Below are positions 1-9,010 of a stretch of 9,010 nucleotides of DNA, one piece after another. Origin of the DNA: an uncultured Pseudomonadota bacterium (lineage in GTDB: Bacteria; Pseudomonadota; Gammaproteobacteria; Burkholderiales; Thiobacillaceae); the NCBI GenBank assembly GCA_903883985.1, contig CAISDD010000106.1, positions 1-9,010 of the forward strand. Direction: 5' to 3'. The translations under genes were made by a program, and so were the position numbers. The notes under the pieces were generated by a model. That model saw nothing but the letters and a program-made list of their open reading frames with translations, searched no databases and was not told the origin of the DNA. The stretch's first letter is position 1; each line of letters starts with the position of its first letter.

Positions 1-161
1 GCATCCTTGGGGTTCGAGCCTGGCCAGCCGCACTCGATGTAGTGCATGCCGAAGGCCGCCAGGCGGTGCGCGATGGTCAGCTTGTCCTCGACGGAAAGAG
101 AAATATCTTCGCGTTGCGAGCCGTCGCGCAGCGTGGTGTCATAGAGCAGGATCGCGGTCAT
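1..161 (-). CDS. cimA: (R)-citramalate synthase-like protein, N-terminal part (runs off the window)
   Basis: The gene runs leftward, so only its first 53 codons are visible. The protein begins MTAILLYDTTLRDGSQRED and continues to HYIECGWPGSNPKD at residues 40-53. The LYDTTLRDG segment (residues 6-14) is the start of the HMGL-like TIM barrel of the isopropylmalate/citramalate/homocitrate synthase family; Arg12 and Asp13 match the conserved catalytic and metal-binding positions. ISLSVEDKL and the YIE-GWPGSNPKD block fit the citramalate synthase branch (Geobacter CimA type) better than LeuA. Such enzymes condense pyruvate with acetyl-CoA to citramalate, a cytoplasmic threonine-independent entry to isoleucine. 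The ATG at 161 is chosen because it sits just before the conserved strand; no clear Shine-Dalgarno precedes it. Substrate cannot be settled from the N-terminus alone. Confidence 0.85.
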   Translation of the reverse strand, partial: MTAILLYDTTLRDGSQREDISLSVEDKLTIAHRLAAFGMHYIECGWPGSNPKD

Positions 162-243
162 GAGGGTCGTCACAGAGGTGGTTTCATGGCGCCTCAGCGC
201 CGGGAGCGAGCCTACCGCAAAGCTTCCCGCTAAGGGGGCTAAG

Positions 244-304
244 GCGGCATCCGTTATCGCCAGGTATGCCGCAAGTCTCCCAGCGTTGGGCTAAACTGCG
301 GCAT
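244..304. repeat. GCGGCAT repeats in the divergent cimA / small-gene intergenic region
   Basis: The 163-bp divergent gap (162-324) contains GCGGCAT at 244-250, its inverted form inside ATGCCGCA at 266-273, and TGCGGCAT at 297-304. The last two form a perfect 8-bp inverted repeat separated by 23 bases, ending about 20 bases before the start codon at 325. The arrangement could be an operator or a leader hairpin; no regulator can be named. A short hairpin (GGCGC/GCGCC, 188-201) lies nearer cimA. A TAAACT hexamer (292-297 region) could be a weak -10 for the rightward gene, but no convincing -35 accompanies it. Confidence 0.35.
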
Positions 305-324
305 CGCTGAATCCGGGTACTGCC

Positions 325-744
325 ATGCAATCCAAATCCTTGCGTATATTCCTGCCTATTGTGGTCGTTCTGCTCGTCCTGCCTCTACTCTGGGTCTGGC
401 TGACGCTGCACTGGAGTTATTCCGAGGGCGAACGTGCCGGTTATGTCCAGAAGCTCTCCAGTAAAGGCTGGGTTTGTAAAACCTGGGAAGGGGAGATCGC
501 CATGGTGACCATGCCCGGGGCGATCCCGGAGAAATTTTTCTTTACGGTGCCGCAGATTTCCATCGCTAATCAGATCAACAGCCTGGCCGGAAAACGGGTG
601 GTGTTGACCTACGAGCAGCACAAATTCATTCCGTCTTCATGTTTCGCCGAGACGGAATATTTTGTGACCGCGGTCCGCGAAGTTCCGGATCAAGCAGTGA
701 GCCAGCCTGTGCCCGCGGCCCCACGCTTGCAGCCGCCACATTGA
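325..744 (+). CDS. Small membrane-anchored conserved protein of unknown function
   Basis: This 139-residue protein has a short basic N-terminus (K4, R7), one hydrophobic segment at about residues 8-28, then a soluble domain that by the positive-inside rule should face the periplasm. The soluble part carries GERAGYVQKLSSKGWVCKTWEGE at its start (quoted in pieces: GERAGYVQ at 35-42, GWVCKTWEGE at 48-57), a middle region with many beta-prone residues, and YEQHK...SSCFAETEYFVT near residues 96-115. Two cysteines, Cys51 and Cys106, could form a disulfide. The tail from about residue 120 is proline-rich and low complexity. I recognise the GERAGYVQK/CKTWEGE/CFAETEYFV pattern as a conserved proteobacterial hypothetical family, sometimes carrying an unsupported dehydrogenase name; nothing here looks like a nucleotide-binding fold. 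It is monocistronic, divergent from cimA and convergent with metH. The ATG is the only start that keeps the membrane segment whole. Confidence 0.8.
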   Translation: MQSKSLRIFLPIVVVLLVLPLLWVWLTLHWSYSEGERAGYVQKLSSKGWVCKTWEGEIAMVTMPGAIPEKFFFTVPQISIANQINSLAGKRVVLTYEQHKFIPSSCFAETEYFVTAVREVPDQAVSQPVPAAPRLQPPH

Positions 745-747
745 TCG

Positions 748-759
748 GGCTTGCAAGCC
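748..759. repeat. 12-bp perfect palindrome downstream of the small gene
   Basis: GGCTTGCAAGCC follows the stop codon of the small membrane protein gene by three bases. It has no loop and no T-run, so it is not a standard intrinsic terminator; it may contribute to 3'-end structure together with the larger palindrome immediately downstream. Confidence 0.4.
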
Positions 760-768
760 GCGGCATCT

Positions 769-880
769 GGGGAAACGCTGATTAAATCCTTCGACAAGCT
801 CAGGACGAACGGCTACCTGTAGATTCCGTTCGTGGTGAGCCTGTCGAACCATGAACGAAGCCGAATAAATCAGCGGTTCC

Positions 881-882
<2 letters not shown>
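769..882. repeat. REPIN-like palindromic element between convergent genes
   Basis: Two 23-base arms at 790-812 and 826-848 are inverted copies with 20 of 23 positions matching (core TTCGACA-GCTCA--ACGAACGG), separated by a 13-base loop. They are nested within a second, outer inverted repeat: GGGAAACGCTGATT on the left (770-783) against the complement of AATCAGCGGTTCCC on the right (868-881). The whole element can fold into one long interrupted hairpin. The arms read as FDKLRTNG, VRQAHHER and RPELVEG in translation, the familiar signature of a widespread proteobacterial REP family, which is why I call it REPIN-like (two REPs in inverted orientation). It fills the gap between the convergent small gene and metH and may act as a bidirectional transcription block or 3'-end stabiliser. 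No U-tract is present, and no REP-associated transposase is in the window. Confidence 0.85.
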
Positions 883-4627
<3,745 letters not shown>

Positions 4628-4654
4628 GAGAGGAGGCCAACAAGGAAAGTGGCC

Positions 4655-4685
4655 ATTTTAGCATCCGCCCCAACGCGCATCGCAA
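4655..4685 (-). promoter_or_regulatory. Candidate sigma-70 promoter for metH
   Basis: Reading leftward, TTGCGA (4680-4685) is followed after 19 bases by TAAAAT (4655-4660), which is preceded by TGC and so makes an extended -10. Transcription would start near 4648 and leave a leader of about 20 bases. That is too short for a cobalamin or SAH riboswitch, and the whole 77-bp gap to the upstream gene is too short for a cobalamin riboswitch. The spacer is longer than ideal, so this is a sequence-based guess. Confidence 0.35.
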
Positions 4686-4704
4686 AGGTCGAACGGGATG
4701 GCGG

Positions 4705-6000
4705 CTACATGGCGCGTCGCTGCACAAACGACTTCCTCCGCACGGGGAGCGTGGCGGCGGCTTCCCGTGGTTCCGTTCCATTGGCCAGAACCCAGGTCAT
4801 GACGGTGATCGCGATCAGGTGGTAATAGAGGTCAAAGTAGGACAGACCCAGGAATGCACCGGCGGTGGCGTAGCCCACCAGGCTGACCTGGATCATGGAG
4901 GCCAGGTCGACGGCCCATTTTCGTCCCGGGTCTTTCTTGAACAAACGCTTGATCTGATTGCAGCGCGTCCAGGTCATGATCCCCAGCGCCATGAAGATCG
5001 CGAAACCGATGAAGCCTTGCTCCCCGATCTGTTCGAAATAGATGCTATGCACGTCGTGTACGTTGTCCGGGTCCGGCGCATAGCGCTCGAAGGTGGGTGG
5101 CAGGAACATCTTCATGCCCCCACCCGTGACGCGCACCTTGGCCACGTTCCAGGCGACCCACCAGGCGTTGACACGCCCCATCGCGGATTCATCCTGCTCG
5201 TAGGTCTTCACCGTATTCATGCGGTCGTACCAGGCCTGCGGCATGATGCTGCCGATGATGAGGACGCTGATTGCGATCATCAGGGCGGTCACGAACTTGT
5301 TGCTGCTCTTGAACCAGAGAAACAGGCCCATCGAAGCCAGGCCGATGAGGCCGCCGCGCGACTGGCTGCCGATAGCAGCAATCGCCGAGAGCATCATCGC
5401 AGCCCCCAGGCCGAACCGCATCCAGGCGCGTGGGTCGTGGGTGCGCAGGTAGGACAGCAAGGGGATGGTCATCGCCAGCACCAGGGCCATCTCGTTGTTG
5501 CCGCCGAAGAAAGTGCCATCCGGGCCTTGTACGTGGGCGACGCCGCCGTGGATGATGGTGAAGATGCCACCCTTGATGCCATAGAAGCCCAAGGAAACGC
5601 AGATCACCCAGATCAGGCTATCGAGGCGTTCCCGGGTAGTGATGACCATCATCGTGACGTAGGTCATCAGCAGTATCTTGAACACTTTGATGAATTGTTC
5701 CCAGGCCAGGTCGGGAAAGAAGGCGAAGTAACTGGTAACGGCCATCCAGCCCAGGAAGACCAGCAACAACACGGTCTCACGGGTCCAGGGGATGCGCTTG
5801 GGTTCCTTGCTGAAAAGCAGGCCGGCAAAGGTAACCAGCGCGATGATTAGCGCCCAGGGGAAGTTCAGCGCCCAGCCGAAGCAAAGGCGGTGCGGGTTGT
5901 GGTAGCCGATCCACGACCACAGGTAGATGCCGATCTGAGGCCGACGCAACACCATGGGCAGGAGGCCGAATACCACCAGGGCGACGAACAGATCCCGCAT
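4705..6000 (-). CDS. Putative O-glycosylation ligase / O-antigen polymerase-like membrane protein, exosortase-A-associated type
   Basis: This 431-residue inner-membrane protein has about ten hydrophobic segments: near residues 5-20, 45-63, 76-94, 105-121, 128-150, 168-184, 195-211, 215-231, 236-252, and a C-terminal group at 328-345 and 370-407. SQSRGGLIGL (212-221) and HDVHSIYFEQIGEQGFIG (315-332), on either side of a long periplasmic loop, are typical of the WaaL/Wzy_C ligase-polymerase superfamily. The N-terminal region (LWSWIGYHNPHRLCFGWA, 27-44) matches my memory of the putative O-glycosylation ligase found in exosortase A/PEP-CTERM loci (TIGR03097 type). Proteins of this kind are thought to transfer or polymerise lipid-linked glycan on the periplasmic face; the acceptor is unproven. 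Its ATG overlaps the TGA of the upstream CapK-like gene by one base (TGATG), and no strong ribosome site is visible, so coupled translation is likely. Confidence 0.85.
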   Translation of the reverse strand: MRDLFVALVVFGLLPMVLRRPQIGIYLWSWIGYHNPHRLCFGWALNFPWALIIALVTFAGLLFSKEPKRIPWTRETVLLLVFLGWMAVTSYFAFFPDLAWEQFIKVFKILLMTYVTMMVITTRERLDSLIWVICVSLGFYGIKGGIFTIIHGGVAHVQGPDGTFFGGNNEMALVLAMTIPLLSYLRTHDPRAWMRFGLGAAMMLSAIAAIGSQSRGGLIGLASMGLFLWFKSSNKFVTALMIAISVLIIGSIMPQAWYDRMNTVKTYEQDESAMGRVNAWWVAWNVAKVRVTGGGMKMFLPPTFERYAPDPDNVHDVHSIYFEQIGEQGFIGFAIFMALGIMTWTRCNQIKRLFKKDPGRKWAVDLASMIQVSLVGYATAGAFLGLSYFDLYYHLIAITVMTWVLANGTEPREAAATLPVRRKSFVQRRAM

Positions 6001-7367
6001 CAGACAGAATCCGCTCTATTCGGGTCCACCCGACTCACGACATAGCGGTACTTGCCGGATTTCTCGGGTGGTATTTCCCTTACCTGCTCGATTTCCACGA
6101 GGACTCCCGCACCCAGTCGTGCCTTGACACCGGATACGATTCCGGCCAAGCAGGCAGGATCGAAGCTCGCATCGGTCACAAGGAGGATGCGGATGATGTC
6201 CAGGCTTTCCTGCACAATCTTGAATTGCCGCACACCGGGCAGATCGCGCACGATATAAATCAGCGACAGGCCATGCATCACCGTGCCATCCTTGGCCACT
6301 AGGAAGTCCGTGCTGCGTCCCTCAATCGACTTCAACAAAGGCAGAGTACGGCCGCAGGTGCAGGGTTGGTCGTCGAGCACACCGATATCGCCGGTACGGT
6401 AGCGGATAAAGGGGAAGTCGCGCGTGGCCAGATGGGTTACCACGATTTCGCCGCTTTCGCCGGCCTGCAGCACCCTGCCTTTGGCATCGACGATCTCGAT
6501 GATGATGTCCTCGTGGGTCAAATGCATGCCGCCAGCCGGACACTGGTGCGCAATGAAGCCGGCATCGCGGCCGCCATAGCCGTTTGCGACCGGACAGCCG
6601 AAGGCGCGCTCGATGGCCTCGCGCTGATGCGGGTAGATACGCTCGGAGGTGACAAAAGCGACCCGGATACCGAGATCGTCCAGACGGATGCCGCGCTCCC
6701 CGGCATGGCGGGCGATGTGCGCGAAGGCGGAAGGATAGCCGAACAGCATCTTCGGACGCATGGTGCGTATCTCGGCGATGAAACCATCCAACTTGTCCGG
6801 CGACATTTCGAAAGCCGGAAGCAGTCTGGTGCGCATCACCAAGTCACGCCACTGGCGCACACGGTCCTGCGAAGTCAGCTCTATGGGTGAGCCCCACAGC
6901 ACGATCTCGGGATCGCCGATATCCACACCCCACCAGCGCGTGGCACGCCATTTCGCCGCGACATCGTGGGACACCCGCTCGTTGCCGATGAAGAAAATCA
7001 GCGGTTCGCCGCTGGAACCGCCGGTATTGAACCGCGCCAGCCCCTCCGCACGCTCCGATTTGAGCGCATCGAGATTGGCGCGGATTGTGGGTTTATCCAG
7101 AAAGGGCAGGTGTTGCAGGTCCGCCGTGCAGGTAACCTCGGCAGGCTCGAAGCCCTGGCACGCGAACAATTCACGGTAATAGGGAACATGTATTCCCGCC
7201 TCGCTCAACAAGGCGCGCAAACGCTCGATACGCAGTGCCTCGAGACGTTGCCGCGGCCAGTATTGGCTGGATTCCATTTGCCGCCGTACTCGCACGCTGT
7301 CATGTTGTTTCAGACGCTCCTGCAAGGGGAAGAGCAGTCCAGAAACCATACGCGTATACAGATTCAC
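6000..7367 (-). CDS. CapK/PaaK-like adenylate-forming enzyme (phenylacetate-CoA ligase family)
   Basis: The 455-residue cytoplasmic protein has the ANL-superfamily motifs in order: P-loop-like FNTGGSSGEP (113-122), NGYGGRDAG (262-270) at the A5 position, YRTGDIG (323-329) as A7 with the ribose-binding Asp, and PPEKSGKYRYV (433-443) as A10 with Lys439 as the likely catalytic lysine. A CTCGRTLPLL segment (337-346) is typical of the PaaK/CapK branch. Such enzymes activate a carboxylic acid as acyl-AMP and usually pass it to CoA. Lying between a glycosyltransferase and the ligase, it may supply an acyl or amino-acid group for polysaccharide modification, but the substrate cannot be read from sequence. 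The A5 motif has Arg-Asp where many relatives have a Ser/Thr-Glu pair. Start is GTG, supported by AGAGGAG five bases upstream; it overlaps the previous stop as GTGA. Confidence 0.85.
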   Translation of the reverse strand: MNLYTRMVSGLLFPLQERLKQHDSVRVRRQMESSQYWPRQRLEALRIERLRALLSEAGIHVPYYRELFACQGFEPAEVTCTADLQHLPFLDKPTIRANLDALKSERAEGLARFNTGGSSGEPLIFFIGNERVSHDVAAKWRATRWWGVDIGDPEIVLWGSPIELTSQDRVRQWRDLVMRTRLLPAFEMSPDKLDGFIAEIRTMRPKMLFGYPSAFAHIARHAGERGIRLDDLGIRVAFVTSERIYPHQREAIERAFGCPVANGYGGRDAGFIAHQCPAGGMHLTHEDIIIEIVDAKGRVLQAGESGEIVVTHLATRDFPFIRYRTGDIGVLDDQPCTCGRTLPLLKSIEGRSTDFLVAKDGTVMHGLSLIYIVRDLPGVRQFKIVQESLDIIRILLVTDASFDPACLAGIVSGVKARLGAGVLVEIEQVREIPPEKSGKYRYVVSRVDPNRADSV

Positions 7368-8611
7368 GAATTCTCCTCTGTTTCGCTCAGCTTGGGCGCG
7401 GGTGCACCGGCATGTAGGGCTGCGAACTCCTCGCGCAGGATGGCCACCCGCGTATCCCAGGAATTTGCCGCGGCGTAATCCAGTATTGCCTGCCTCGGCC
7501 AGTCGTGCCTCAACGCATCGCGCAAGGCTGCACTCAGCGCCGCCTGGTCGCCGAAGGGCACGATGGTTCCCAGGTCAGGGCGGCACACGACTTCGCGGTT
7601 GCCGCCGACATCGGTCGCCACCACCGGCAGGCCGCAGGCCATGGCCTCGAGAAACACATTGGCCCAACCTTCGTTGCGCGTCGCCAGTACGAACACGTCG
7701 GCCGCGGACAATGGCCATTTCAGTTCGTCCGGGGGCAGCGCGCCGAGGAAATGCACGCGCTCGCCGAGGCCGAGAGCGTCCACCTGGGCGCGCAGTTCGG
7801 CCAGCATGTCACCCTCTGGATTGGCACCGCCGACGATCAAGTAATGCAGTTCGGGCTGTTCACACAACAATTCCGGCAGACAGTCGATCACGCGATGAAA
7901 GCCTTTGCGCTCCACCAGAGCGCCCACCGAGACCAGCACGCGGGCGTTCTCCGGCAGGCTGTAGCGTTGCCGCGCGCGGGCGCGATCCACGGGGTGGAAA
8001 CGCTGCAGGTCGATGCCGTTGCCGATCACCCTGCCCTTTGCCGGCGGCAGCCCGAGGCTGATCGCCAGTTGCCGCAACGAATCGGAGACCGAGAACACCC
8101 GGGTCGCCCGCCGCAACGCCTTGACGACCCGGGCGCGCAAGGCAGCGTTGCGGCTGTGCGGCACTTCGGTGCCACGCAGGGTGATGCAAGTCGGCAGATT
8201 CAGCCAGCGGCCGAGGAGGGTGGCCGCATAGCCATCCGGATAGGCGAAATGGGCATCGATCAGGTTGTAACCCTGGCGCTTCAGCCGCCAACAAAGAGGC
8301 AGGCAGGCGAGCGCCATCATCAAACCATCGAGCCAGCGCAGCATCCCGGGCAGGGCGAGAAATCGGGGAAACCACACCTCCACGTTCGACTGAGTCTCAC
8401 ACGCTCCTGGCTGCGGCCGGTAACCCGGGCGCAAGCTGCGGATCAGCCCCTGGCCGGGAAACCAGGGCCGCGGCGAGACCACCACCAGAGGCAGGCCGAC
8501 ACGGAACATACGCTCGCGTATGAACAGCCCGGCCTGCGGCTGCGCCGCGTTCGGGAACAGGCTGGAGAAGACGATGAGGCGTGGGCCCTCTGCCCCTTCC
8601 ATCAGATTCAC
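7364..8611 (-). CDS. GT4-family glycosyltransferase (exopolysaccharide locus)
   Basis: This 415-residue protein has the GT-B two-domain fold of retaining GT4 enzymes. The N-terminal Rossmann domain starts with RLIVFSSLFPNAAQPQAGLFI, quoted in part (LFPN at 18-21, QAGLFIRER at 26-34), and includes DAHFAYPDGYAA (119-130) and the LRGTEV block (145-150). The linker VIGNGIDLQRFHP (195-207) and SVGALVERKGF (228-238) open the nucleotide-sugar domain. EGWANVFLEAMACGLPVVATDVGG (from 314) carries the E-x7-E pair, Glu314 and Glu322, that binds the donor sugar. It likely adds one hexose to a lipid-linked glycan at the cytoplasmic face; donor and acceptor are unknown. The GTG start at 8611 overlaps the upstream stop as GTGA and is preceded by GGGAAGAG four bases away; an ATG three codons later is possible. 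Its own stop overlaps the CapK-like start. Confidence 0.9.
   Translation of the reverse strand: MNLMEGAEGPRLIVFSSLFPNAAQPQAGLFIRERMFRVGLPLVVVSPRPWFPGQGLIRSLRPGYRPQPGACETQSNVEVWFPRFLALPGMLRWLDGLMMALACLPLCWRLKRQGYNLIDAHFAYPDGYAATLLGRWLNLPTCITLRGTEVPHSRNAALRARVVKALRRATRVFSVSDSLRQLAISLGLPPAKGRVIGNGIDLQRFHPVDRARARQRYSLPENARVLVSVGALVERKGFHRVIDCLPELLCEQPELHYLIVGGANPEGDMLAELRAQVDALGLGERVHFLGALPPDELKWPLSAADVFVLATRNEGWANVFLEAMACGLPVVATDVGGNREVVCRPDLGTIVPFGDQAALSAALRDALRHDWPRQAILDYAAANSWDTRVAILREEFAALHAGAPAPKLSETEENS
7373..7379 (-). promoter_or_regulatory. Ribosome binding site fixing the GTG start of the CapK-like gene
   Basis: AGAGGAG lies five bases before the GTG at 7367, inside the last codons of the upstream glycosyltransferase. 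It favours GTG over the later in-frame ATG (Met7), which has no such site. Confidence 0.75.
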
Positions 8612-9010
8612 AGCGCTCTTCCCAGCGCACGCCCGTAGATGGCCCGGTAATTGGCGATGCTCTTCGCCCAGTTGCGTTCCTCTTCCACGAAGTGGCGGCC
8701 GTTCTCGCGCAGGGCGGTGCCGCCATCCGCGAGGCTCAGGGTCGCCAGGGCTTTTTCGGCGAGATCGGCTGCATCCCCCGCGCGGAACAGCACCCCCGTG
8801 TAGCCATCCTCGATCAGCTCCTGGTGCCCACCCACGTTGGAGGCGATCAGCAACCGCCCCTGCGCCATGGCTTCCAGTGGCTTCAGGGGCGTAACCAGAT
8901 CGGTCAGACGCATGGCATGGCGCGGATAGGCCAGCAGGTCGACGAGATCGTAGTAGCGGTTCACCTCGGCGTGCGGCACGCGGCCGACGAACACCACCTT
9001 GTCGCCCAGA
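8608..9010 (-). CDS. Glycosyltransferase, C-terminal part, exosortase-A-associated type (5' end off the window)
   Basis: The reading frame is open to the right edge, so the gene begins outside; the last 133 codons are visible, starting LGDKVVFVGRVPHAEV. This is the C-terminal nucleotide-sugar domain of a GT-B glycosyltransferase: FVGRVPH, then VDLLAYPRHAMRLTDLVTPLKPLEAMAQGR, given here by its key blocks YPR, LTDLVTPLKPLEAMAQG, and SNVGGHQELIEDGYTG with a FRAGD turn. The second conserved Glu of the GT4 pair is present in PLEAMA, while the first is replaced (LVTPLKPLE), as in relatives with the TPLKPLE pattern. The block resembles the PEP-CTERM/exosortase-A-associated glycosyltransferase group described from Dechloromonas (Daro_2409 type), which supports the locus assignment. 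The GTG at 8997 is internal, not a start. Its stop overlaps the GTG of the next gene. Confidence 0.85.
   Translation of the reverse strand, partial: LGDKVVFVGRVPHAEVNRYYDLVDLLAYPRHAMRLTDLVTPLKPLEAMAQGRLLIASNVGGHQELIEDGYTGVLFRAGDAADLAEKALATLSLADGGTALRENGRHFVEEERNWAKSIANYRAIYGRALGRAL

Noticed and set aside
637..852. Leftward open frame beginning MVRQAHHER
   Set aside because: It is the translation of the palindromic REP element plus the antisense of the small gene; VRQAHHER and RPELVEG are repeat-derived peptides often misannotated as proteins.
4628..4704. Cobalamin or SAH riboswitch upstream of metH
   Set aside because: The gap is only 77 bp, the likely leader is about 20 bases, and I see no B12-box or matching fold.
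8995..8997. GTG at 8997 as the start of the last glycosyltransferase
   Set aside because: The frame is open upstream to the window edge (LGDK precedes it), and the visible part is only the C-terminal domain, so the true start is outside.

Overview
The window is GC-rich DNA that looks like a proteobacterial chromosome. A betaproteobacterium of the Rhodocyclales/Nitrosomonadales type is the best guess. This is inference from three things: a full-length cobalamin-dependent MetH very close to the enterobacterial enzyme, exosortase-A-type exopolysaccharide genes, and two repeat families common in such genomes. No rRNA, tRNA, CRISPR array, transposase or phage gene is visible.

Left end (1-880): the first 53 codons of a citramalate synthase-like gene (cimA) run leftward off the window. 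It is divergent from a rightward gene for a small membrane-anchored protein of unknown function (325-744). The 163-bp divergent gap holds short GCGGCAT-type repeats. Between the small gene and the convergent metH lies a palindromic REPIN-like element (769-882) whose right end runs into the metH stop codon.

Middle (881-4627): a complete leftward metH, 1248 codons, with all the catalytic and ligand residues I checked. It carries a 23-codon in-frame insertion at residues 921-943, between the cobalamin and activation domains. The insertion is the translation of a palindromic C/G-rich intergenic-type repeat (NPPQPPFDKGG signature). This is the most unusual feature of the window.

Right part (4705-9010): four leftward genes joined by 1-4 base stop/start overlaps. 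In transcription order they are a glycosyltransferase of the exosortase-A-associated type (5' end off the window), a second GT4 glycosyltransferase, a CapK/PaaK-like adenylate-forming enzyme, and a polytopic O-antigen-ligase/polymerase-like protein of the exosortase-A-associated O-glycosylation ligase type. They look like the distal end of an exopolysaccharide/PEP-CTERM operon: the glycosyltransferases would build a lipid-linked glycan, the CapK-like enzyme would activate an acid that may decorate it, and the ligase would polymerise it or transfer it to its acceptor. metH follows after 77 bp and probably has its own promoter.

I see no clearly undescribed multi-gene system. The novelty is in the two repeat elements, especially the one domesticated inside metH.
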